22,067 nt of DNA, taken from assembly GCA_000969725.1 (NCBI GenBank), contig JXSR01S029370.1; one strand, given 5' to 3'. The notes under the pieces are model-generated. The model was not told where the DNA came from. It ran no database searches and was given only the letters and a program-made list of their open reading frames with translations. How positions within the stretch are numbered: the first letter of the stretch is position 1; every line of letters begins with the position of its first letter. Origin of the DNA: Ophiothrix spiculata (taxonomy: Eukaryota > Echinodermata > Ophiuroidea > Amphilepidida > Ophiotrichidae). The position numbers were made by a program, and so were the translations under genes. Below, one piece after another: positions 9,112-19,167 of this stretch.

Positions 9112-9365
9112 ATGTGAGTGCAAGAAAGTCGTATCTGCAATGGCTGCCCTAAGTTATATTTATTTAGCACATTGTCACACGAAAGCAAAAAATTACTCAA
9201 AATGTCACTGTCATATGTCAGTGGCTCTTGAAATGGTTCTTCAGGTGACACTGTCACCTGAAGAACCATTTCAAGAGCCACTGACCCAAGACTGAACATT
9301 CAACAGTGTGCAATGAAAATTGTAAAATGGCAGCTATTGCAGATAAGACTTTCTTGCACTCACAT
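9112..9365. mobile_element. Foldback MITE, copy 1, with perfect central palindrome
   Basis: Terminal inverted repeats 9112-9148 and 9329-9365 match at 35 of 37 positions and begin ATGTGAGTGCAAGAAAGTC. The centre, 9217-9285, is a 69-bp palindrome: two perfectly complementary 34-base arms around a single C at 9251. The element is 254 bp and has no coding capacity. Because the palindrome reads the same on both strands, near-identical peptides appear in open frames on plus (9107-9295) and minus (9006-9299); they are artefacts. Related copies lie at 15174 and 16650. No transposon superfamily is assigned and the target duplication is unclear. Confidence 0.9.
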
Positions 9366-9448
9366 AACCAGTTAAGGTTTAACAAGAACCAAACTATGGG
9401 ATGTAATATGTTTACAAGACTTGCAACTCGTTTTTCTTGATCATACCG

Positions 9449-9955
9449 CATATGTGACCATCCACCACAGACCACCAGTAAAGTCGGCATCTGATCAAAT
9501 TTGTTTTACTGCAGATTCTGAAAAAAGAACACATCTTTAGCTTCAAAATGACTTTTGTTTCCAAGTAGAGTCTTCAAAGCATTATGTCAAAATATCTAAA
9601 ACTGAGAAAACAGGTGATTTTTTCATATTATGCACATTTCCATGTGACTATAGGCAAAGGGAAATTTATTGGGCAATGTAAACAAAAATCCAGGGTCAGG
9701 GTTGCATTAACAAACAATGGGGCACAGTACTTTGGATTTGTTTAACTGTCCAAAAGATTATTGTTTGACCTATACATATGTTAGAGGTGAGATGAAAGCT
9801 GATATATTGCTAGATGTTTTAGAAAAAGCTTGAATATTTGAAATCTGTAAAAACACAATTTTGTCAGAATACAACTTATGTGTGTAGTTTTGTATTGTAG
9901 CTCATAATGAAAAATGCTGACTTTAATGGAGGTTCATGATGGATGGTCACATATG
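9449..9955. mobile_element. 507-bp non-autonomous DNA element with 42-bp TIRs
   Basis: The left end (9449-9490) and reverse-complemented right end (9914-9955) agree at 35 of 42 positions. Both start CATATGTGACCATCCA and both include TAAAGTC(G/A)GCAT at the inner edge. If TA is the target duplication, the ends would be TGTGACC/GGTCACA with TA outside. There is no coding capacity. Part of the interior (9680-9765) resembles 10235-10325, so a second, more decayed relative may follow. Confidence 0.75.
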
Positions 9956-11740
9956 TGCAAGAATGGGAAATATTTGTTATGTAATCACATAGTTGACCAA
10001 TCATCTAGCAGAGAAGGGGTAACATAGACAATCAAGGGTGCAATTGATGAAACTAAGTAAATACTGTATTAAAGATATGCTGTACTATTGATCTAGCATT
10101 CAACAAGAATTTTTATGATACGAAAATTATTATGTTTAAGTTATTAGGCAAAAAATTCGCAAGTGCTTTTTGATAACAACTCCCTCCAAGTGACTTCCTT
10201 AGTGTATTTATTCTGAAGTTGGTGTCCTAATTCCTGGGTCAGAGTAAACAAAGATCCATTGTGCAGGGTCATTGTATGCAAGTAGAGGCCCAGTACATGC
10301 ATTTATGTGTACACTGTCCAAGAAATTAGGACTTGTACTGTTATGAAACAACAATTCTGCCAGTGTGCAAATTTATCCTTGATTATTCTTGGAAATTATT
10401 TATTCAAATCATTTTGTGTGATTCAGAGGAATAATTTGTTTTCAAAGTCCCTTTATTAAGAGTATTTCAACAAAAAATGGCTTCAAACTAGGAGTCTGTA
10501 AATTCAGATCTATCCGTGCCTTTTTGAAAATGTACAACAAAATGAAGATGAAATTTGCCTTATTATTTAAATCATTGTTAGCATCATAATTGACAAAGAG
10601 AATAGTATCTTTTCAAGTCATCACAAAATATTTGAAATCCTATTTTTTGTTGATTTTATATGACCAGTTTTATTTTCTAAACTCAGAATTTGCAATTTGA
10701 TTTTTTTTTTCAAATTATTGTCTTAATCCATAAAATCTATTCTGTCCTTTGACAGCAAAATATAAAACTTGTAGTTAAGGACTTTAGTAAAGGCTCTTCA
10801 CTGAATTGCTGTTGGGATGTAGTTTGATAAACGAACCTTGATAGCCAGCGATCATTGTGTACCTTAATGAAATTTGTTAACCCTCATATGGTGTATTCAA
10901 AGTCCATCAAAATGCATAGCTCGACGTCCACAAGTGTTTTATGCACTACTTCTTATACGGTTCATGTGCAAGGACTGTGTATCTGCAGACATCAAGCAAA
11001 CCAACAGGCTTTGAATGCACCAATACATCTTGCAGTTTAAATGTTATAGAAAGCCATGCATCCTCTTTGTGATTGGTCAATAATAGAGAGCCAAGCTCGT
11101 CACCCACATCTCATTCCTGGTCGACGTCTGTCTATTGTATCCCAGGTGCTAGTTACAGAGCGTCAAAAAAGTTCTGAAATGTTTGTAATATATATGAGAG
11201 AAAGATACAGTTTATTTTGACTACTAGGAGATGAAGTGTAGATACTTATTTTCACACGTGCACCGATATTAAGGTGTTTGGAATGTTATAGTCTTGATTT
11301 CGGTCAAATGCATCGCTAATATTAGAAAAATAAGCTCACTGCTTAAAGGGATTTAGTGATGTCAGATTCATAGTTAAAAAACAAGTAAAAGGCAAAAAAC
11401 ATTAAACTTTTATTATTCAAAAATGTGTGAGGTTCTTGCATAGGAAACAATCTTTTCTATACATTTGTGATGCAATCTGAAAATCTCAATCATAATATAA
11501 TGGCAGAACCGACATATTACTTATTTTGTCATTGGTGTACAATAATGGGGCAAACTACACAATAGCTTAGAATACATCCATGTACTTGCAGACAGGAGGG
11601 ACTATAATTCCAGCAGATAATGATAGTTCAATGTCCAGAAATTTTTCCCTCCTCTCACTTGCCTCTAGCACCAAACTCTTAAGAGTTTTGAAAGTTGTCT
11701 GTTGCCAATGACAACCTCCTTTACAATTCTGTGCTTTAAT
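9956..11740. other. Gene-free AT-rich stretch with a decayed repeat relative
   Basis: No convincing exon is visible. Around 10235-10325 the order GGGTCAGAGTAAACAAAGATCC, CCCAGTAC, ACTGTCCAAGAAAT parallels GGCAATGTAAACAAAAATCC, CACAGTAC, ACTGTCCAAAAGA at 9680-9765. This indicates an old related copy in the same orientation whose ends I could not find. A 61-codon plus-strand frame (10855-11040) has no recognisable content. Confidence 0.4.
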
Positions 11741-11825
11741 GTGTATGGAGCTAGGTGATTAAAGCAAGTTATTTGTGTTACAACAAGAGGTTTCCGGTTC
11801 AAATACTGGGCGAGGATTTAAGTAA
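11741..11825 (+). mobile_element. tRNA-derived SINE or tRNA pseudogene remnant
   Basis: A region with the layout of an RNA polymerase III internal promoter: an A-box-like TGGAGCTAGGTGATTAAAGC at 11745-11764 and, about 32 bases later, a B-box-like GGTTCAAATAC at 11796-11806 followed by TGGGCGAGG. It will not fold as a full tRNA cloverleaf and the box positions deviate from consensus, so an old SINE head is the best reading. Confidence 0.4.
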
Positions 11826-13428
11826 TGTTCATTTGCAAAACACCTTTTTTTCAGGATTTTCTTTGTCATAAAAATCGTATGAATGTATTCTATTTACAAG
11901 CTTGATTATGATTGAATGAGTTTGATACAAAATTGGCTGGGGTTCCGTCCATCTAAACTGACTTCAAAAATGTGTTTTCTTCTGCATTATGCAGCCAAAT
12001 CCCAAATTGTATGTTTTGCGAATCGAGATGTCTATACAAACCAGAAATAAAAACACACCATGGTTTAATTTCTGGTGTTGATGATTGCACTAAAGTTGTT
12101 ATAACCTCCATTGAGTGATAAGACATTCTGATCCAGATATAAGGTTGCACTGTTAAAAAGGGGGAGGGGTTTACCATTGTTATAATTGATGGTTCATAGT
12201 TCCAAGATGTTGTATGTTGGTAGGAACATAAGGTATGGCTTGATACATCCCAGTGTAATAGGGATTGAAATTCAGTTTTGGAGTAAGATTTCAAGTAAAC
12301 TATGTTTTGTTTCAAATCAATTTTGAGCAATCATTGAATTCAGCCTCGTATTAGAACAAAATTATGACATCAAAAAGGGACCCTTGATTTTTTTAGATGT
12401 ATGGAGAACAGACTTTATGGTAGGAAAAAGGGATTTTAATTTAAAATGATGTGTAACAACGAAAGTTGTTCAAACCAGTATTCATTCCAAAATTTGTTAA
12501 ATGAATAGAAGTGTGCTGATGAGCCATGTATCATTGCATTCAAATCAGTCTGCTTTTAGTAAGATCACTGCCAAATAAGGATGTGACAATTGTCAAGCTC
12601 CCTTACACTATAGGCTATACTGTACTTATTTGAGCCATGTTGATGTCATAACTATTGTGGGTATATGCTCCCCAATTTGCATGGCCTAGTGTGCGTCAAA
12701 ATCACCATATGCAATCAAATATATGCAGTCGCTAAGAACTTGACGTCATCTGTAATAGCCATTTCGTTGTAGTATAAATGAAATTTAAACGTGGATAACA
12801 TAATGAAGAAACCTCAGTGGATAAACTATGTATTCTCAGAAAATAACACTTATCAAATGCTTTTTTTAGAATCCATAAAATAATGAATATAGACGAATTG
12901 TATTATAACAATTAAGACCTGCTGTGATGATCGATAATCAAAACGGGTAGAAGCTCACTCTGCAAATCTTCCAAGCATAATATGTGCTAATAAATTATTA
13001 GGCTAGTAGTGATTTCATAAAGGGACCTCTTCAAACCTCAACCAGTGGTTAACCGTGGGTTTTGGCTGGTTGCTTTTGTTTTGAACAATGGCAAACGCCC
13101 AGTCGAGTTTTGAAGTGGCCCCTACCTACAGTTTATCCCCAGAATTGTAACATCTGCGATGTCACAAAGAGATTGACAGTAAAAAATTTTGAGTTTGATG
13201 TTAGTAATGTTATTAATAATTGGTCCTATGAACTTAACTGACACTGGTATGAACTTATCATGGAATATTGCATATTTGGCATTATTGTTTGACTCTTTAT
13301 TATAAGAGTTCTTTTTTCCTTTTGATTTAGTCATAAGACATCTTTGTTGACAACGTGTCTGTTTTGACAAATCCAAATCAATAATGTGTCAACTGAAAGA
13401 GGTATTTTGTTAACTTATGTTTGTTACA
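11826..13428. other. AT-rich sequence without recognised genes
   Basis: The longest open frame here is 125 codons on the minus strand (11953-12330). It has no recognisable domain, no splice partner and a composition like its surroundings, so I treat it as chance. No repeats of note were seen. Confidence 0.4.
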
Positions 13429-13570
13429 GCCATAAAGAAAACTTGTTTTGTTTGCCCTTTCATAAAAATAATTAGGGTTGAAGTTTACAAAAGCATAAAT
13501 AAAAAGTGACTCTATTCATGATTTTTGGGTCGATGGGAAAAGGGCAAACAAACCCATGTTTTTTCTTGGC
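13429..13570. mobile_element. Small foldback element (142 bp)
   Basis: The left arm (13429-13461, GCC then AAAGAAAACTTG then TTTGTTTGCCCTTTC) and the right arm (13536-13570, GAAAAGGGCAAACAAA then CCCATGTTTTTTCTT then GGC) are imperfectly complementary with a few small gaps, and enclose about 75 bp. The best-paired core is TTTGTTTGCCC with GGGCAAACAAA. It could be a short MITE or a decayed stem; no target duplication was identified. Confidence 0.55.
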
Positions 13571-14634
13571 CTTAGTGACCAACAATCTAATGCTTTGAGA
13601 CATCATACCCACCAACAAAAATAGAGTGTCGAACATTAACAAGCTACAACAAGAACATTAAATTCATCCAGTGTTAAACTGGTAACTTATGCAATTGATC
13701 TGTTTTAATGCAAGCAAAACTTACTATTATGAATGCACTGTGTACAGAAAGAGAATTATCCCAACAAAAATGGTTAGAATTATGCAGTAATGTAGAAGAT
13801 TCGGATACAAAATGATTATACTGATTGAGGTAACGCTTTGCGAACAAAGCTAGAAAGTGTAGATGTGCTAAGATGTTTCTGCTCAAAATAATTACAGACT
13901 TTGTGAAATTAAGTAAATGGGTAATTTGATGAACAATTTTTTTTGTAGTTTCAAATGTTTGCTATAATGTGCTGAATATGGCATCCATTTATAATCCTTG
14001 TTAGTGTGCTTCCTATTTATCTGTTTTTCTTTAATAACTTCTATTTCAGATGACTTAAAGTGACTTTTTTTTTAAATTTCAAAAATGAAGTGTAAAGATT
14101 TTATCATAAAAGATGTTCAAATACTAGTCATTAAATGACTATTTTTCCCATGATCACTTACTTAAAGGACGGTTAACAGAAACAACCATGATGTCGAACT
14201 TGATTCTTTGAACAAATCCACCCTCTCCAAAGATAATGTTTTTGATCAAGTTTAATGTAAACATTCCGTACATTTGTAAAGGTGGATGTAACAAAACATA
14301 TGGACATGGACACTTTCGCAACCTTCCGTATGGCTTTAAACTAAAAGAATTTATATTTCATGGCTGTAACTATGACAAGATCTTATTTCTCCAAAATGTA
14401 AGCTGTTCGCAATCATAGATGTGGTTTTAAAGGTCTCAGAACTTTGAGTCCAAGTCCACATAGGTTGATTCGCTATATACCCATTACAGGACCCATTACT
14501 CTGTTGTCTACATCAAAGTTGACTTCATTTATAATGCAGTTGATATGCAAAATGCAGAATTTTGCAGACTTGGGTAATTTATGGTGATATGAAGTACCAC
14601 CTTCAAAATCTGAATTACTTCAGATAGGTTTGAT
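13571..14634. other. AT-rich sequence without recognised genes
   Basis: Only short open frames occur (13674-13886 minus, 14236-14418 plus) with no recognisable features, and no clear repeats. Confidence 0.4.
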
Positions 14635-14930
14635 GCTACATTGTTTAAAGATAGTTTCCATGCTACATCGATGATGTGGGCATCGCTGCATCAGTGTTCC
14701 CGCTAAGGCCGTTTGTTGCAAAATTGGCGCAGAAGCTCAAAAACTTGTTGCAAGGGGTTCCCAAAACCAAAAGTCAAATATAGGGTTTTGGTTATACACA
14801 ACGTTCACTCATTTCAGTTTTATTCAGTTTATATTCAAAATTTCTCTCATTTTTGAGGTGATATTTCTTAGCGGGAACACTGTCCCTGCTACATTGGTTC
14901 TTGATGAGCACTACATCGTTGATGTAGGAT
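14634..14930. repeat. Decayed GCTACATYG minisatellite split by a MITE
   Basis: The motif GCTACATTG/GCTACATCG or a close variant recurs at 14635, 14662, 14685 (GCTGCATC), about 14888 and about 14910. Two of the copies are followed by a complement so that the unit is palindromic (CTACATC-GTT-GATGTAG near 14911). Without the 191-bp MITE at 14692-14882 the copies are spaced 11 to 27 bp. The MITE therefore appears to have inserted in a pre-existing short-period array. Confidence 0.5.
14692..14882. mobile_element. hAT-like MITE (191 bp)
   Basis: A 16-bp perfect terminal inverted repeat, CAGTGTTCCCGCTAAG at 14692-14707 and its complement at 14867-14882. CAGTG-type termini of this length fit the hAT superfamily, which makes 8-bp target duplications. 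The flanks TCGCTGCA (14683-14690) and TCCCTGCT (14883-14890) agree at 6 of 8 positions, but only with a 1-base offset on the left, so the duplication is uncertain. There is no coding capacity. Confidence 0.78.
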
Positions 14931-15173
14931 CCAGACTACTGATGTTGTTCTCACAAGGTCTTGTCATAATAGCTAGGATTTGCCTTATTATATAAGTTGT
15001 TAGAAGAGTTACCTTTGCATAGCAATTTCACTGCAATAATTGTTAAGTTTTATGTGCACTTTCAATCTGAAATTATGCTGTATTATACACATGATAGAAA
15101 CAAGAACGGTCAACTATCCCTCGTTTCTATTAATTTACTCACAAAGGGATTCAACAGAAACTAAATATATAAA

Positions 15174-15418
15174 TTGTCGTGTGATGACAAGAAAGTCGTA
15201 CTTGGAATAGCTTCCTTATGTAATATTTATATTTCACTTTTGTTTTTGAACTGCAAGAAACCTCATTTTTTTTCTTCCATTATGTCAGTGGCTCTTGGGA
15301 TGGTTCTTTTAGTGACCCTGTCAAGAGCCATTCACTCACTACAGAGTGAATACAGCAACATTTTAATTATGAAAAATGGCAGCTATTGCAGACACGACTT
15401 TCTTGGACTCAATGACAA
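15174..15418. mobile_element. Foldback MITE, copy 2 (decayed)
   Basis: This shares the ends of the 9112 copy in diverged form (TTGTCGTGTGATGACAAG on the left; AATGACAA on the right, after GGCAGCTATTGCAGACACG). The internal TCAGTGGCTCTTGGGATGG is retained, but the right half of the central palindrome has lost about 20 bases, so the hairpin is now only CTCTTG...CAAGAG. An 88-codon plus-strand frame across it (15174-15440) is not a gene. Confidence 0.8.
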
Positions 15419-16649
15419 AATCTTATCTTGGTTCATTTGATTTTAGCCACATTGCTGATTACTTTTCAATGAAACAAAAATGATCAAAAATAGCTGACAT
15501 GAAGGTAGTCTAGGCTTAGATAGTATCAAGATCTGTAATCGTATCTTCCAACTGTTAAGTATTGATTTGACAAGTAGCATAAATACATTTCCATCAGTAA
15601 GGGTTGGGTTGATATTGTCACGAGTGTCCATAAATCAGTGCATACAATAATATTAGGGGATACATGAGCTCTATTATGTCAAGATGCTCATGGGTTGGTG
15701 GGTCTTGACAATAATGTGCCAGGACCCCATCTAATACCACCACCCACCCCCTATTTACTGACAATAAGACAACCCTGCCCTCGCCAGGATTTTTGCTCAT
15801 AGCATTTCCTTATTGGCCTTTTTTGGTCCTGTAGATGAAGCTATATAGGATGGGTGATGATTATGTATAAATTCTTGCCATTTCATTTTGTACAGTTCTT
15901 ACTTGATTCAGAGCAAATTAATTTGTAAAAATTCTTGACTGACATTCCGTCACAAACTGTTAATATGTGTCGAAGGTGATGAAAATTCATTACATGACGA
16001 TAAAACACGTAAGAAATATTGTAACAATACTCCTGCTTCTAATCCATAATGGCTGCCTAGTCCAATTGTACAACAAATATTTTTCTACTTGAGAGATCTT
16101 TATCGATATTTCTAGTAAATATTTTGAAATAAATGAATCAAATTTAAGAAATTTGAATGAAAGTAACCTTTTTCCTGATATACCCTTGGCATTGACTACC
16201 AGCTATGGGATTGCAAGTTGGAGTAAGCATTTGTCATGAAATTGTTTTTCTTTTGTACAAAACATAAGTAAATTAGAAGAGATACTTTTTTATTTTTATG
16301 CATAATTCTTGATGGCTGTTTAAAGTGCATTCTGTTAACCTGCTTTTATAAGACAAGAAGATTTTAAAAATGTGTTTTCTTCTGAAGTAGACAGTATTTT
16401 GTCATAGTATGGTGATATTTTATTTTTCATCGAAGTGGGGGCTTGGTTCAGGTCACCTGTTTTCTGTAGAGGTTATATTGCTTTATTTGAGCTACATCTC
16501 TTGGGGTTTAAAAATTACAAGTTGGCATTCTGTTACAGTTCACTGTCATAATGTAAGTTAGTAACCATTGACAACTGACTTGGCTCAGCTATCTTCGTTG
16601 ACAAAACTGATCAATATCATCTGTTGCTCTGAGTGAGACGGTAATCACC
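15419..16649. other. AT-rich sequence without recognised genes
   Basis: No exon, RNA gene or clear repeat recognised. Short minus-strand frames at 15443-15800 lack recognisable features. Confidence 0.4.
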
Positions 16650-16897
16650 ATGTGAGTGCAATAAAGTCGTATCTGCAATGGCTGCTATATGCTATATTTA
16701 TTTAACATCTTGTCTCTAGAAATGCGAAAAATTTCTCTCCCATATGTCGGTGGCTCTTGAAATGGTTCTGTAGATGACACAGTCACATGAAGAACCATTT
16801 CAAGAGCCACTGACCCAAGACTGGACATTCTACAGTGTGCAATTCAAATTTATGCAAAGTGGCAGCTATTGCAGATACCACTTTCTTGCACTTGACG
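16650..16897. mobile_element. Foldback MITE, copy 3
   Basis: The ends match copy 1 (ATGTGAGTGCAATAAAGTCG on the left; reverse complement of the right end AAGTGCAAGAAAGTGG). The central arms 16746-16769 and 16791-16814 pair at 23 of 24 positions, and the inner part of the palindrome has drifted. The flank of the palindrome (GCCACTGACCCAAGACTG, then ACATTC) is shared almost base for base with copy 1. Confidence 0.88.
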
Positions 16898-17670
16898 AGA
16901 TCACAATAGCTATATTCTAATATGTAGAATACTGTAAAATTTTGCTAGGGATTTAATTTTGCTACACATCAAATTTACTAAATGAAATCCCTTCCTAACA
17001 TTTTATTTGCCATTGAAACTAATGTAAGATGTTCAAAATTAATGAATTTTAAATCCCAGCTAAATTGCTGATAAATTGAAATTAGCAAATGTTTGCCTCG
17101 CCAAATTAATTCACTGGCTGTTTCTTTTATCAGACTTACCTTTCATTAGGTGCAGGCTGGAGTAAGGAATTTTTAGCATTTATCGGGGGTGTGGTTTTTA
17201 TCTTGGAATATCTTGATCAAAATACATGTCAGCTTTTGTTTCTTCAAACCAAATTTATTTTTGTTACTTAATTATTTTTGCTGCTGCCTTACCAACAAAG
17301 ATATTGCGCATATAAGTGAACACATTTATATGCTGTGAACTATTATATGGTATTACAAAGAGGCATTGTTTCGTCATTGTTTTATTGGTATTTTTGTCTG
17401 TACAGTTACATTGTTGTATTATTAATATGATTATTATGTGTGCCCTTCCTTCAAGGACAAAAACTTGAGGACGGGATGTTTTATGAAAACTGAACAGATT
17501 ATAAGATTACTATAGAGGTCCATGACTAAATAAATCAAATGTGTGCAAGTTAACATTGAGTTGTGTGTTGTTTCTTTGATTCAAACCCTAACTTTGTGAA
17601 ACGAATCCAAGGCGCTTGTAAAAACAAATATAAAGGTGTAGTTACACTCAATGTCATATCTGGTATAGAC
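16898..17670. other. AT-rich sequence ending near a strong poly(A) signal
   Basis: No gene or repeat was recognised in 16898-17520. The stretch ends with the AATAAA at 17529 described separately. Confidence 0.4.
17529..17570 (+). terminator. Candidate plus-strand poly(A) site
   Basis: AATAAA at 17529-17534 is followed about 20 bases later by a CA-containing stretch (TTAACA) and then by a GU-rich element (TTGAGTTGTGTGTTG) at about 17556-17570. This is the textbook layout and the best of its kind on the plus strand. If it serves AFF, the 3' UTR would be about 11.4 kb, which would be exceptional. It could equally belong to a non-coding transcript or be chance. Confidence 0.4.
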
Positions 17671-17680
17671 CAATAAGAGT

Positions 17681-17860
17681 GGAGCGTGGCCGAGCAGTTA
17701 GGGTTGTGGGTTCGAGCGCGATGGTTTTTGTCTCCTTGTTTCCTTGTGAAGAAACTTTACTTGCTCCGTGGTTTGGAAATCATGTTAAGCTGTTGGTCTC
17801 CTGTACGAATAGACTCCTTTATGCATGTCATGCAAGTAGTGTAGATTGATTGATTGATAT
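17681..17860 (+). mobile_element. tRNA-derived SINE
   Basis: A polymerase III promoter: A-box-like GTGGCCGAGCAGTTAGG at 17686-17702, as in Ser/Leu tRNAs, and B-box-like GGGTTCGAGCGC at 17708-17719, only 22 bases after the A box. A body with CTCCTTG..AAGAAACTTTACTTGCTCC resembles the TCCTTGGGCAAGACACTTTAC core found in several invertebrate SINEs. It ends in a GATTGATTGATTGAT simple repeat (17844-17858), the usual SINE tail. Family not named. Confidence 0.75.
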
Positions 17861-18600
17861 CACTCATTTCTTCACCACAGTGTTGCTATTAACTGAAGGG
17901 TGCATCATATGGATGGCCCACAGTAATGGTGGATATTAAGGTCTCGGAATGTGTCAGATCGGATTTGTCTGTAATAGCATTTCAGCTGAAAGCATGCATA
18001 TTGAGGAGGTTACAATTCACCCCCTGCTTCTTTTATCTGTTGATAAAATTATTGTACAATACAATGCATTCTGTGACGGTAGCCCGAAGATGACCCACAA
18101 CTCGAAAAATGGCAGACAGAAGAGATGTTACAGCATACTCTAGACCAGTACTGCTGTAGACACTGTTCAACAATTCTGATTAACAAAGTAAAACAGAAGT
18201 ATGTGCATTGCAGATTTATTGCAAGTTACTTCTTTTTCCCTTGTAAAAATCCTGCAGAAATGAGCAGACGATTGATTCTTTTTAATAACTTAAGGCAGTA
18301 TCTACTATATCAAACATGATGTGTACATACAACTTTTTAGCATGAGAGTGGATTGAAGTGAAATTGTATATTTAATGGAAGTATCTGCTATGCTTTATAA
18401 ATACACATACTGCATTTTTACTTTGTGGGCAGAATTTAATTCCAATGAGAACTGACGTAAAATCTTGAAAATGGGTTGATGCTACATGTATCATCGACAC
18501 CATATTTTGTGTAATAATTTTCTCAAAATAATATTGTCAAAACTACACCGATTTAGATGTCTTTCACAATCATGAATTATTTAAACCAATATAACCAGGT
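17861..18600. other. 3' flank of the minus-strand PAN-domain gene
   Basis: This contains a second CCCGAAGATGACCC retroelement-like motif at 18082-18110 and a possible minus-strand poly(A) signal (AATAAA on minus, TTTATT on plus, 18215-18220), about 385 bases after the gene's stop. Short plus-strand frames (17949-18143 and 18125-18319) have no recognisable content. Confidence 0.4.
18215..18220 (-). terminator. Candidate poly(A) signal of the PAN-domain gene
   Basis: AATAAA on the minus strand, about 385 bp beyond the TAG at 18603-18601, a plausible distance for a 3' UTR. The signal lacks a clear U/GU-rich downstream element, so this is a weak call. Confidence 0.3.
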
Positions 18601-18845
18601 CTAAAGGAGATAAAAATATTGACATCCTGAGTTTGTGACGAGGTCTCCTGATGGCACGGATTGTTTTGTACCAGTCTTCAGTTTGCAGGAAGTTCCCTGA
18701 TAATTAACAGACAGGCATTCTTCCTGCATTATACACTCAAAAATACATGTGCCCAATCCACTGGTTTGCTCCGTGGCAATGTCATGATTTTGAAGACATT
18801 TGTCATCATTTTCAGAGTGGAACCATTGTCCCATATTGCCAGTTT
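18601..18845 (-). CDS. PAN/apple-like domain protein, last exon
   Basis: The last exon of a minus-strand gene. The acceptor (TATCTTTACAG, minus strand) precedes 18845; two bases complete a Glu codon, 80 codons follow and TAG is at 18603-18601. Reading from TGNMGQWFHSENDDKC, the six cysteines are at residues 16, 33, 37, 43, 53 and 74 of the exon. The spacing (C..C-x3-C..C-x9-C..C) and motifs ECLSVNY and CQYFY resemble PAN/apple domains, which bind proteins or carbohydrates outside the cell. The domain is complete and ends the protein, so nothing is missing downstream. A 60-nt frame upstream of the acceptor is intron read-through. The preceding exon (19740-20189) is joined across a phase-1 intron. 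Confidence 0.82.
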
Positions 18846-18936
18846 CTGTAAAGATATAGAAAACCATACAAATATCAAAATGATGCAGTGTATAACAGAT
18901 TGTACAGAGATTTTGACATTACCTTGTTAGGCTCAG

Positions 18937-19167
18937 AACATAGTCGGCCTCCAAACAAAATTTTCGCAACCAAACATTTGGTCGTGACATCACCAGATAT
19001 TTGCCATTGAATTTAAAGAATGAATCGGTAACAAACATTTGGTGCAATGTATATTGCAATTCAATAGCATGTGCAATCTAGTGCGAAATTTTATTTAGTC
19101 TCAACTCGGTGTTGAAGTTATTTTATTTGGAGTTACTCGTAATTTTTGTTTGGAGGCCGACTATGTT
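18937..19167. mobile_element. MITE (231 bp) in the PAN-gene intron
   Basis: AACATAGTCGGCCTCC...CAAA at 18937-18959 is perfectly complementary to the right end (19145-19167), and pairing continues imperfectly for about 8 more bases. A TA dinucleotide sits at the same place in both arms (18940-18941 and 19163-19164), so a TA duplication around GTCGGCCTCC/GGAGGCCGAC is possible. The interior repeats CAAACATTTGGT at about 18971 and 19033. There is no coding capacity. Confidence 0.85.

Noticed and set aside
9217..9285. Perfect hairpin as a microRNA precursor
   Set aside because: It has a 1-base loop, perfect pairing and lies in a multi-copy MITE, unlike a typical animal pre-miRNA. Small RNAs are possible but would be siRNA-like.
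9006..9299. Open frames on both strands with the same peptide SVALEMVLQVT..SPEEPFQEPLT
   Set aside because: The identity on opposite strands is forced by the perfect palindrome at 9217-9285 in a MITE; not a protein family.
11741..11825. Functional tRNA gene
   Set aside because: Boxes A and B are off-consensus and no acceptor stem or cloverleaf can be formed; a SINE or pseudogene remnant is a better fit.
11953..12330. 125-codon minus-strand open frame
   Set aside because: No recognisable motif, no splice partner, composition like the surrounding AT-rich DNA. One frame of this length in a 22-kb AT-rich window is not compelling.
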